From Rutstroemia sp. NJR-2017a BVV2 (taxonomy: Eukaryota > Ascomycota > Leotiomycetes > Helotiales > Rutstroemiaceae), in assembly GCA_002946415.1 (NCBI GenBank), contig NJPS01000068.1:101590-165589 (forward strand): a stretch of DNA of 64,000 bases, in the 5' to 3' direction. Both the position numbers and the translations under genes were made by a program. This document shows, piece after piece, positions 11,725 through 22,107 of the stretch. How positions within the stretch are numbered: position 1 is the stretch's first letter; each line of letters starts with the position of its first letter. The notes beneath the pieces are model-generated. The model did no database searches, was not told the origin of the DNA, and was given only the letters and a program-made list of their open reading frames with translations.

Positions 11725-13145
11725 CTACGATAGCATGTCTCTGAACACACTGCTATTCTGAAGTTGTGCATCTGAGGAATTTTCCATGGCATCTTTGCGA
11801 GCAAAGCCAATGCGATTCAGCTGGTCAACAAGCCCAGGTAAGACTTTGTCGGTCCCAAACTCGACCCTAACACCCAATTCCCCTGTTTGGCTTCCAGAGA
11901 GGTTCTTGAAAAATGTCTCCTCTCCTCTGACCCCACCAAGATTCAATATTCCAATAGGCATACCTCTTTCCTGCGCCCTCCGGGCCAATCTCCATGCAGA
12001 GTACGTCGCAAGAGAAGTACCCAGAACTAACAATCTGCCGGAATTATCGATTGCTTGCTCTGCAGCTTCCTTTACTTTACTGTTGATGCTTTCCCCGAAC
12101 ATTACAACAGCAGGTTTCAATATGCCAGCCGTACTGGTTGATATCCATGCACCCTCATGGTCAACCTCTACTTTCGATTGGGAGCCATCTGCCAATATCG
12201 GTGGGTGTTCCAGACAATGCGGGCATGCAGGATATCTGAAAGTATCGTAAGGGGCACCGGGGATATCAACATCACCATCCGGATTGGTTTTCATACCTTT
12301 AGCTTTGCGCTCTTCCGGGTTTTCTGTATCTAAAGCTCCTGACTCAAGAATTTCGGCTAAAAATGCTGCCCACGCCGGATTCAGCTTTGCTAGAGATTCC
12401 TGGAAGACATCGCGGGGAAGGTCTCTGCGGCAGGTGACGCAAGTCAAAGCTCGGAGATATCCATGAAGTTCAACAGTTGCCAGATTGGGATGCGCCGCCG
12501 AGTGGAATGAATCTACATTCTGTGTAACAACTCGTCTTACTAGGTTCATGTCTCCCAAGTCTCTGATAGCATAATGAGCAGAATTTGGCTTGGCTTTATG
12601 TAGATTCGTCCATCCTAGGAAACTTCTTGCCCAGTATCTTCGTCTTGCTTGATCACTCTGGAGGAATTCGTGATAATATATTGGTCTATATGATTTGTTC
12701 AAGACGTATGTACCTTTCGAACCGCGACTAGAATATCAAAATGGTTAGCAATGGCCCTTGCAAAATAATATCCCTTCAAGTGCTTTGAACGTTGGAGGAA
12801 GTTTGTTGAGCAATCCACAAGTATAGCCTGCTTCAACTATGTACTCCACTCAGGTGCGAAGCCTTGCCCATTCGTAGTACCTGTAGATGAAACCTAATCG
12901 GGGTATAAATAGAACGGTTATACTCACTAATCTGCCAGTCCCGATGCAACAGATATGCCGGCTCCAGACAGAACTACCGTGGACTGTGGATCGGCTACTT
13001 CATCCGGAAGGTTAGATGAGGGCGGGGCAGTGAGGAACTTCGAAAGAGCAGCGATGGCTCCTGGCAGGGTATTCGCACTCCGTGGAAGGATTTGTGGAGG
13101 CGGCAAAGGACCCGTATAGGGTATTCTCATAAGAGGTTTTCTCAT
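11725..13145 (-). CDS. SIR2-family NAD-dependent protein deacylase (class II / SIRT4-like sirtuin)
   Basis: Sirtuins remove acyl groups from lysines, or transfer ADP-ribose, using NAD+. Two exons (13145-12928, 12727-11725) join in phase to 406 residues. Visible motifs, in order: GAGISVASGLADYRG with the GxY following (residues 61-80, NAD binding, split by the intron at Tyr73), TQNVDSFH (141-147), the catalytic His161 in ELHGYL, zinc cysteines CVTC (169/172) and a later CPHC pair, GTSLATYSAW, and NLGG for the adenine end of NAD. The two Cys pairs are separated by a long insert of about 65 residues. The whole is closer to mitochondrial SIRT4-like enzymes than to nuclear Sir2. A frame extends upstream but without ATG, so the ATG at 13145 is used. 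The 200-nt intron is longer than most here. Confidence 0.92.
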
Positions 13146-13889
13146 TAAGAATGCATGGATCCGGCAGGACGACACGCGTTCAAAGGTATGGGTGATTGGG
13201 GAACCGACGGTTGATATAACCTTCGAGAGCTTGCTCTAGAGGAGGCAAATAAGAATAATCGCTTAGTAAGGTTAAACCGATGGTTGAAAGACGAAGCTAC
13301 GGGCTAGAGTTTACCGCAAAGTGCCAGCTGCAGGTGAGCAACAAGAATGAGCTCCAATCGAAATGGAAAAGAGCTCTGCATTGCCCCAACCACTCAATGC
13401 GACTGCGACAGACATTGCCATAGAAGTTCTCCAACAGAGAAACGCGACGACGTGCTCGTAATGCCAAGCGGAAGTGTGGGCTGATACCGTAGGTCTTTCT
13501 CCTTGTCCTGTACCAAGTAGGCAGATTGCGTCCTATCTGGCCCCGGCTCATACAAAAGGTGTGAGTGCGTTAGAAATGGCTTGATAATGATTTGTCCGAA
13601 TTCCATAATCGTCGTCATCCGGCTTGCGACTCTCATCTACTCTTGCATCGTTCGAAACAATCTTTCTCGATTTTAGAATTTTATATATCCACTTTAAGCT
13701 TATGATCAATTTTCTGTTCACGCGATCCATACATCCGGTCCCTTACTGTACACTCCTTGCTTGGCTGGACTTAGAAGGTATACCAAAAAAGATTACTTGT
13801 CCGGCAGAATACTTTCATTACTGTACGGTGCGGTGTCAGTGTGCGAGCACAATTAGGCGTTTCGTTCCAAGCTTTCCTCCTTAGGATTT
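13146..13889. promoter_or_regulatory. divergent intergenic between sirtuin and CDF transporter
   Basis: A 744-bp region that must hold both promoters. An open frame without similarity runs through 13624-13884. I see no motif I would assign. Confidence 0.4.
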
Positions 13890-15350
13890 ATGTCTATGCC
13901 TCTTCGTTGCCTTTCCAATGGGGGCTCGTTAAGGCCTGTCGTCTTACTCGGCCTGAAGTCAAATATAAGGACACCTCAATCGCAACCTACCCGAATATTG
14001 CAAACTGCCGCTTTCGATTCTGCCATCCTCACTTTTTGTACAAAAGCTCACGTTCCTCTACAATCCTTTCCGCGACTCCAGTCATTCTCCAAACCCCTCA
14101 ATCCTCGACATCGACCAATGGCGGCGCTTACAACAACCCAGACACGCTCCCACGGGGGCCATTCTCACCATCACCATCATGACAATACATACCTCACCTC
14201 AAAGAACAAGAAGGATGCTGGCGTGCGCATTACGCGGATAGGGTTATACTCAAACCTTGGCATGGCACTTGCGAAGGGAGTTGGGGGCTACCTGTTCAAC
14301 TCTCAGAGCATGTTAGCAGATGCCTGGCATAGCGTTACAGATCTGGCCAGTGATGTTCTAACATTGGCAACGGTCTCGTGGAGCTTGAGGCCTCCTACCG
14401 AGTTATTTCCAACTGGTTTTGGCAAGGTGGAGAGCTTAGGCTCTTTGGGTGTCAGTGGCATGCTCCTCTTTGGAGGAATGTTCATGTGCTTAAACAGCTG
14501 CGAGATATTGTACGCACATTTCTTCTTGGACGCCCATGCAGCCGCAGAGATGGCCGCGCATGCACATGGTCACAGCCACAGTCATGCCGCAGCCGGACCA
14601 AGCCTGCATGCCGCTTGGCTAGCTGCAGGTACAATCGTTGTGAAGGAATGGCTGTACCAAGCAAGTAAGATATGCCCTGCCTTCTAAAACTATCAAGTGC
14701 TGATTTGGATTTCTATAGCAATGAAAGTCGCCAAAGAAAGGAAGAGTTCGGTCCTAGCGAGCAATGCGATACATCATAGAGTGGATTCTTTAACGGGCAT
14801 TGTCACCCTCTTCGCCGTCCTCGGAGCCAACTTTCTACATGAGGCCGCTTGGTTAGATCCTGTCGGCGGCTTTTTGATATCACTGCTCGTCATTAAAGCT
14901 GGCTGGGGTAACACTATGTCTGCATTATACGAGCTGGCCGACAAGGGTATTGATGCCGAGGTTAAAAGCTCGGTCACAAAGGCTGTTAACAAAAGTCTGC
15001 TCAATCTGAGCGAGGGATCAGAGGTGGAGCTGCGAGAAGTCGAGGGCGTCAAGTCTGGTCCGAACTACTTGGTAGATCTTCAGCTTGCCGTACCAAAGGC
15101 GTGGACAGTTGAGGACGTCAGGGAAGTTGAGCAGAGTGTCAGGGAGATGGTTGGATCGAAAGTTCGTGGTGTTCGTCGCGTCAAGGTACGATTCGTGCCA
15201 AAGGATGAAACCCACCCATCCCTATTCGAGGAGTTCATAAGTGGAGATGTGAGCCCACGGGAGAGTCCTGAGCCAGAGGAGCATGATCACGACCACCACC
15301 ATGACCATGGTGCCCATGCACATAACGGCAATGACAAGAAAACGCTATAG
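13890..15350 (+). CDS. MMT1: mitochondrial cation diffusion facilitator (MMT1/2-like metal transporter)
   Basis: CDF proteins export divalent metals by proton antiport; yeast Mmt1/Mmt2 move iron across the mitochondrial membrane. Two exons (13890-14664, 14719-15350) join in phase to 468 residues. The first 75 residues are basic and acid-poor, as in a presequence. A His-rich patch follows (SHGGHSHHHHHD, 87-98), then the CDF membrane domain with metal-site residues D144, H147 and D151 in MLADAWHSVTDLASD and the TM5 motif HHRVDSLTG in exon 2. A His-rich loop sits at 223-232. The C-terminal domain ends in another His/Asp tail (HDHDHHHDHGAHAHN). A later start at 14118 would delete the presequence. 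Iron is the likely substrate, but Zn or Mn cannot be excluded. Confidence 0.92.
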
Positions 15351-15785
15351 ATTATTGTCCATACTGCATTAGAGGAGATTCTGTGATTTTAAAACTGGCG
15401 TTATGGTGTGGGCAAGACTAGGAAGTTTCTGGATAGCAGAAACATTGGCGTTTGGGGAGAATTTACTACAGACTATGTCCGTATATATTGTAACAAGAAT
15501 TTATGGAATCGTTTGCTCGAATTTGTGATTCATGCTTTTGATTGGCGCGCATGTCTCTACGCCAAACACTTGGGTAGCCACAAATAGGGAGGTGCATTTA
15601 GCCTAAAGTGGATACTACAACAACATCAACTTTTACTAGATATCATTCTCCCCATTTAACCCCACGATTGCTATACGGAATTGCTTTTGATCATGTTCAG
15701 ATTCTTCTTTACTTCCACCATCATTGAAATTGACAAGATTTCTATTCTCAGTGATTCCTAACCGTCTGAACGTCCAACTTGGAAG
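15351..15785 (+). promoter_or_regulatory. xylulokinase promoter region
   Basis: 435 bp between the CDF transporter stop and the xylulokinase start. It contains an XlnR-type palindrome (separate entry). No gene is visible. Confidence 0.45.
15597..15607. promoter_or_regulatory. candidate XlnR/Xyr1 binding palindrome (TTTAGCCTAAA)
   Basis: TTTAGCC at 15597-15603 is the reverse complement of GGCTAAA, the XlnR/Xyr1 consensus. It runs into CTAAA to form a near-perfect palindrome, 179-189 bp before the xylulokinase ATG. XlnR controls xylose-catabolism genes in many Pezizomycotina, so position and target gene agree. Binding is inferred. Confidence 0.5.
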
Positions 15786-17659
15786 ATGTCTACGCCGAAC
15801 GAGCCTCTATACCTAGGCTTCGACCTCTCCACTCAACAGCTAAAAGGTATGACCACGTGAACGTCAAATGCTCTTGGCTTTCCGCTGATTAACACTTTCA
15901 GCAATCGTTGTCAATTCATCTTTAAAGGTTCTTCACGAAGCCAAGGTCGACTTTGATGGTGACCTCTCTAAATATGGCATCAAGAAAGGAGTGCATGTTA
16001 ATTTGAAAGAACATGAAGTCTACGCACCCGTGACTATGTGGCTGGAAGCTGTTGATTTGGTCCTTCAGCGACTCAAGGAGAAGAATTGTCCATTCCATCA
16101 GATCAAAGGTCTTTCGGGATCTGGGCAGCAGCACGGTAGTGTGTATTGGACCAAGGAAGGAGAACAGTTATTGGGAAAGCTGGACCCAAAGACAGGTCTA
16201 ATGGATCAGTTGAAGGAGCAAGGATTTGCCCATCCTTATAGTCCTAATTGGCAAGATGCAAGCACGCAGGCCGAGTGCGACGCTTTTGATGCCGAGCTAG
16301 GAAGTGAGGAGAAGCTGGCTGAGGTTACGGGAAGCAAAGCTCACCATGTAAGGCATCGATCTATCGTCATACCTGGCGCATTATCGGGAAAGGAAAGGGA
16401 GATGACTAACTATGCGACAGCGCTTCACTGGCCCTCAGATCATGCGATTCCATAAGAAGTATCCTGAAGTATATCGTCGCACTTCTCGCATAACTCTTGT
16501 GTCTTCATTCCTTGCTTCGCTCTTTTTGGGCAAAATCGCACCATTCGATATCAGCGATGTGTGCGGGATGGATCTGTGGGACATCAAAGGCGAGTGTTGG
16601 AGTGAGAAGCTACTTACCCTTGCAGCTGGTTCTGATGGTCTCGCCTCGCTCAAGTCTAAACTCGGCGAAGTGCGCCAAGACGGAGGCGGCAGCATGGGTC
16701 CCATATCCTCTTACTTCAGAGCCCGTTATGACTTTCCATCCGATTGCGCTGTAGTACCTTTTACTGGCGATAATCCTGCAACTATTCTCGCCCTTCCTCT
16801 TAGACCTATGGACGCAATTGTCTCTCTCGGCACATCTACTACGTTCCTCATGTCTACTCCCAACTACGTGCCCGATCCAGCTTATCATTTCTTCAATCAT
16901 CCTACTACCCCCAATCTCTACATGTTCATGCTCTGTTACAAGAACGGCGGTTTAGCTCGAGAGAAGATACGAGACAAACTTCCAAAATCAACCACGTCAG
17001 ATCCGTGGGAGAACTTCAACAAAGCAGCTTTGGAGACACCACCTCTAGATCAAAAATCCCCAGAAGATCCCGCAAAACTCGGTCTTTATTTCCCTCTACC
17101 GGAGATCGTTCCAAATGTTCGACCTGGTACCTTCCAGTACACTTACGATTCTTCATCGCTCAAACCAGCTACCGAACCCTTCTCTCCTGAAACTGACGCC
17201 CGCACCATTGTCGAATCTCAAATTCTTTCACTCCGGTTACGCTCTCAGAAACTAGTTCAAGCTCCATCACCCGATCATCCTGCTCAACCACATCGCATCT
17301 ATCTAGTCGGTGGGGGTTCCCTGAACCCGGCTATCGCACGTATAGTAGGCGATGTACTTGGTGGTACAGAAGGTGTATGGAAGTTGGACGTAGGCGGGAA
17401 TGCATGTGCTTTGGGTGGTGCTTATAAGGCCGTTTGGGCAGTGGAGCGAGGAGGCGATAGCGAGGGAGATGGAAGTAAGAATTGGAAGGGGAAGAGTTTC
17501 GAGGAATTGATTGGGGAAAGATGGACGGAGGAAGGTACGATTCAGAAGATTGATGAGGGTTACAAGCCTGAGGTCTGGAAAAAGTATGGAGGTATCTTAG
17601 AAGCTTTCGCAGAGATGGAAAATAAGGTGTTAGAGGGAGAAGAGAGGCACAAGAAGTAG
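15786..17659 (+). CDS. XKS1: xylulokinase (D-xylulose kinase)
   Basis: It phosphorylates D-xylulose to D-xylulose 5-phosphate with ATP (EC 2.7.1.17), the last step feeding D-xylose and L-arabinose into the pentose phosphate pathway; cytosolic. Three exons (15786-15846, 15902-16347, 16421-17659) join in phase to 581 residues, normal for fungi. FGGY-kinase motifs: [11 protein letters not shown] near the N-terminus (split by intron 1), [12 protein letters not shown] for sugar contact, [34 protein letters not shown] in the nucleotide cleft, [20 protein letters not shown] and [12 protein letters not shown] near the end. The C-terminus is charged. The first exon encodes only 20 residues, but its motif fixes the start at 15786. 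An XlnR-type site lies upstream. Confidence 0.96.
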
Positions 17660-17942
17660 TAGGCACGGGTGACTGTCTGGGGTAATGTATGACACAGAAC
17701 GAAAGTCGATTCTTATCTCGCATTGATTTTTCCATTATTTAGAAATACACAGTGCTCGCGCTGCGCCATTTAGACAGTCCCTATTCAGAGATCCTCACTT
17801 GAATCACCGGAAGACCAGTCAAAGACCATGATGTACGCCCATACACCGGTACAATATACATTATTCCCTTCCATTAAAACACAGGGCGACACAAGTAACT
17901 CCACGAAGCAGCAAGCAAGCATTTGCTTACCATCACGTACCA
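17660..17942. other. convergent intergenic, no gene seen
   Basis: Shared 3' flank of xylulokinase (+) and the AhpC/TSA-like gene (minus). Nothing else is visible. Confidence 0.5.
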
Positions 17943-18589
17943 TCACTTCCCTTCTAATACCCTAACCGCCTCCTTGAAATCCTGGACCTCATCTGCAGCT
18001 TTCGCCGCTCCACCCCACCTCACCACTCCTTCACCATCAACCGCCCAGCTCCCCGCCGTCTGCCATCGTGTCCCGCTTTCCGTTGGTCGATTCCATATCC
18101 CCTCGCCCTTCCCCAAGCTGTACGCACCCCAAAGACTCCACGGATTCAACACATGCCATGCAGAACTAGTTCCTAGCCCCCATTGCGCGTAGAGTTCGCG
18201 CGACTCGTCGACGATTACTTCGACAGACCAGGAGCCTCCTAATGATATGACCCAATTGTCGGTGGAGGACGAAGTGGAGTGCGAAATGGCAATGAAGTTT
18301 ATGTTTGGGTGGGTATTTGCGAGAGCGCGGAAGGTGAGGAATGATTTTTCTGCGAACTGGAGAATTGGAACAGTGTTAGCAGATAATTTTGTGAATATCT
18401 AGCTAGGGAAGGTAAAGCACGAACAGGACAGCCGCAGTGACGGAGAAAGGTGATTATGGTCGGTTTTCCGTCTGGATGGGGAAATGTGAGTCTCTCGGAT
18501 GAAGGTGCTTTGGAGCCGATTTCCGGGGCGGGCTGAACGTCTACTGCCGTGGGAGTCAGCCAAGAATTGAATTCTTGCTGGAGTGTCAT
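17943..18589 (-). CDS. thioredoxin-fold AhpC/TSA-like protein
   Basis: Two exons (18589-18425, 18356-17943) join in phase to 192 residues. The central motif FLRHCGCPFAEKSFLTFR, split by the intron after Cys-Pro, matches the active-site loop of fungal AhpC/TSA-like (peroxiredoxin-like) thioredoxin-fold proteins, in which a Cys precedes Pro at the start of the first long helix. Later segments (INFIAISHS, SVEVIVDESRELYAQWGLG, GSWAVDGEGVVRWGG) follow the same fold. Family members are presumed thiol antioxidants or oxidoreductases; the substrate is unknown. The donor is GTTCGT, a weaker but valid GT site that the phase requires. No signal peptide, so probably cytosolic. Confidence 0.85.
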
Positions 18590-18942
18590 TGTGCTGTGGG
18601 TTTGAATCTTTCTCAATGCTTATGCTTGATTCTGACAATGGAGGGGAAGCTTTAGAAATGTGGGGTAGGAGCCGTTATCTTATCGTATTTTTGAAGAATG
18701 CTACCCTGATGGGTTTAGCGTGTGAATAATCAAGCATCTTACAAATTCCTCTTCATGAGCTCAGACAAATTGGAAATTTATATCCAGTTCATCCACGCTG
18801 CTCACATATTGCAAAAAACGAGTATTACGCAATTTATACTTTAACACTGCTTAAGTAGCCGAGAAGCTGTGTGTTGTATGTAACATTTCTCATTGCTCCG
18901 CTTTTGAAAATTCATACAGGAAGTTGCCAGTGGACGAGAAAC
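18590..18942. other. divergent intergenic, no gene seen
   Basis: 353 bp between the AhpC/TSA-like gene (minus) and DML1 (+), so it should hold both promoters. A/T-rich; no clear motif. Confidence 0.45.
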
Positions 18943-20748
18943 ATGCATGAAATTCTCACTCTTCAGTTGGGGCAAAAGAGCAATTACCTTGCCACTCATT
19001 TCTGGAATACTCAAGTAGGTTTCCAGGAAGGACAGCTGGCCGGAAGATTCTGAACGTGGAAATAGGAATCCTACTTCACATACTCAACAGAGCAAGAGTC
19101 CTTGGTCGATCATGATATTCATTTCCGCCCCGGCATTGGTGCCGATGGTACTGAAACCTTCACTCCGAGGACCTTGATCTATGACCTCAAAGGGGGATTT
19201 GGGTCTTTAAGAAAGATCAACGCATTATATGAAATCGATGAGCCAGTCACCACGGACGGATTATGGTAAGTATGCAGCTAACATCAAGGGGCCTGACTAA
19301 ACTTTGGGATGATCTAGGAACGGCCCGGCTGTAGTTCAACGGCAGGAATCTATTCAGCAGATCCCCTATCAGAGAAGTCTCGAGGAAGGCCTCGAACCTC
19401 CTCCACTCACTTCTGAGTCAGTAAGATATTGGTCGGATTTCAATCGCATTTATTTCCATCCAAGATCAATAGTTCAGCTCAACGAGTACGAACTAAATTC
19501 TTCTCTCATGCCCTTTGAGAATTGGGGCGCCGGAGAAGAGTTATTCAGCTCTTTAGATAAAGAGCATGATCTTCTGGATCGTGATCTGCGGCCCTTTGCG
19601 GAAGAGGCTGACCAAATGCAAGCCATCCAGATTATGTCTGGAATCGACGATGCTTGGGGTGGATTTGCTGCACGATATATGGATCGTATTCGAGATGAGT
19701 ATGGTAAGACTACGGTATGGTTCTGGGGGCTGGAGGATAATATCAAAGGTATTCCTCGGGTGAGTACCTCTTCGATTGTATTGATGAGCCGCAGCTAACA
19801 GAAGTGTAAGGAAAAACGATTCTTGAAAGTTTCCAACGCGGCAAAATCGGTATCGGAAATCATTCCACAAGCATCTTTGTTCATTCCAACGACCTTACCT
19901 TCATCGCCTCTACCTGGATATGTGCATTTAGATCTTAATTCGCAGTGGCAAATTGCTGGCTTGTACTCAGCTGCCCTTGAAAGCATGACACTGCCGTCGA
20001 GATTGAAGCCTCGAAATGGCATACGCCAAACATTAGATCAGATCGCGGCCACATTGAATGCGAACGGCAACCAGATTATTGCTAAATTACGCATGACTGT
20101 GAAGCAGAACTCCCATGGCTCGGTTAGTGGCAACGATCATTCAAGATCAAACGTCAACTCTCAAGACACAGATCCCAGAGTTTCATCAAGATTAACGGCG
20201 ATGCGTGGTCTGGGGATTGGTGAGGAGAACAATGAGGTGGCTAAATTTGACATGGAATTCTTCCCCACGGAAGTATTGGATCAGACTCGTAGTCGTCGAA
20301 CGTCAAGTAAAATCCATGTCTTTGGTCAGGCCGAGAACTACCGGGGCGATGAGGATGATATGGAGGAAGTTGACAGAAACGATGAAGGTCAGGAGCGAGC
20401 TCGAAGAGTCGCAGCAAGTCTTCCCCTACTATCCAGGTTCGTACTCTTGGCATTATGCTCCTCGTGCTATATCTCACATAACGCTGTAGAACACATATAC
20501 CCCTGCCATTTCCTCTTTTGGATAGCTTCCCGCGGATATTTACTCAGAGCGAGCAGTCAGCACCTCTTTCTATCATGACATCTCTTTCGACAGACACAGG
20601 AGTGGCTTCAAGAGTCAAAAGCCTCCAACAAATCGTAAACAGAGCTATTGGCATGGACGAACGGGAGGCGCTTAGTAACTCTCTGGGCGAGATAGCGGAA
20701 GCATATCAGGAAGGTTGGAACAGCGATTCGGACGAGGATGATGACTAG
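18943..20748 (+). CDS. DML1: DML1/Misato, tubulin-like mitochondrial inheritance protein
   Basis: DML1/Misato is a tubulin/FtsZ-related protein needed for mitochondrial DNA partitioning and mitochondrial morphology. Five exons (18943-19014, 19066-19265, 19318-19759, 19811-20436, 20490-20748) join in phase to 532 residues. The N-terminus [20 protein letters not shown] is the Misato segment II signature, fixing the start, and continues with the conserved [19 protein letters not shown] later [18 protein letters not shown] segment is also family-like. The C-terminus is acidic (NSDSDEDDD). Exon 4 could also begin at 19802, adding three residues in frame; I prefer 19811. The exon 4 donor is GTTCGT. 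A Ser/Asp-rich loop (about 330-360) is probably a fungal-specific insertion. Confidence 0.93.
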
Positions 20749-22107
20749 TAACGGTTCGTCGTTGGCAGCGTCAGCGTCCCCAATATTCTGGAAAACTATG
20801 GCGTAGAAGATAGCATTTCCGGAAACGTCAGCATTTGGCTTGTCAGGCAGTGTTGGTGGCGCATAGGTTTTATTTACTGGCTCATAGGCGCACAGCAACA
20901 GCAAAGCAACAAGGAGCACAAGGGACCGAGGCTATCAATGTCAACTCACAGTCGCACTGTACTGTACATCTGTCACAACGTTGCTAGACCATGGTCTCTC
21001 CTCATTTACTTCAGCCGGAAACATTTCATATGCAGGTTTCTCGGAATCCGGGCGTTACTTCATTTGCATCATATGAAGCTCAATACTTCTGCCTCCTAAA
21101 TTTGACTGCCAAGCCCGCCTCTGTTGTGTATCCACCGAATTCTCAGCCCCTCCGAAAACAAGACGCAAAATAATCCTTGTTTTCCCCGCTTTCGCCTGAG
21201 TAGATCCCGACACCCAAGTGCCTTGCATGTTCTCAACAACAACAACGCTTCCAAAACAGTACCTGCTTTACAAGAGAAGCTATTGGTAAATCATCAACAC
21301 CAAACTTCATATCTCAGTACAATTCTATCTTAAGCATCGAAGACTCCTATCTTGGGACGTCTGAGGGTATGAGACTGCCATTCCAACTACCAACAATTCG
21401 TAGCGGCCGCAGCAACGGACAATATCAACAAAATTTTCTTGTACTAGGTCTCGCTTTTTCCGGCAAATGATTCATGTGGTGGCACCATGTAAGGCAAGCA
21501 ATGTTCAATCGGATCATGTAAAAATTCGTGTTGCTCTTCAGAACATGCGTTACAATATTGCTCGCACTGCATCAGGAAACAAGGAACCCATGCTCTATTC
21601 GCGATGTTGTCCCGCCATGCGTCAATTTGACAACCCTTCATATTCGATCTTCTCGTAATGAGTTTCTCATACATAATACGCAGATCCACCCAGGATCTGG
21701 TTTACTCGGTGTTGGTCAGACTTTCCACAGCTATGTAATGGAGTCGCTATCCAGTCACAGCAGTCCTTTTAGTGACCTGGCAGACCAAGAAGGGTGGTGC
21801 CCGATTCGTATCACAAGCATGCGGTCGAATTCTGCCCGATGAACTGTATTAAGAATGATTTGAAGTCTAGGTAGGTTTTACTTTGCCATCCATCGGGAAT
21901 AGTACTTCTATTCCGCAGTTGTTTGTGCATTACTTAGTCTTGGTTGCCCAGCCTTCCTACCCCAAGAGTATATCTCCAGCCTCCCCAGAGTAAGTAGCTG
22001 TTTTCATACCCTCATATAACACTCTAGTTATTCCTCTTCTACGAGGCATATACTATCACTCATTGTATATACTTGATCACATATTATCATATCAACATCT
22101 AGTCATC
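20749..22107. other. intergenic, no gene seen
   Basis: 1.36 kb with only short frames lacking intron-consistent extension or recognisable products. It should include the DML1 terminator and the wall-protein promoter. Confidence 0.45.
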
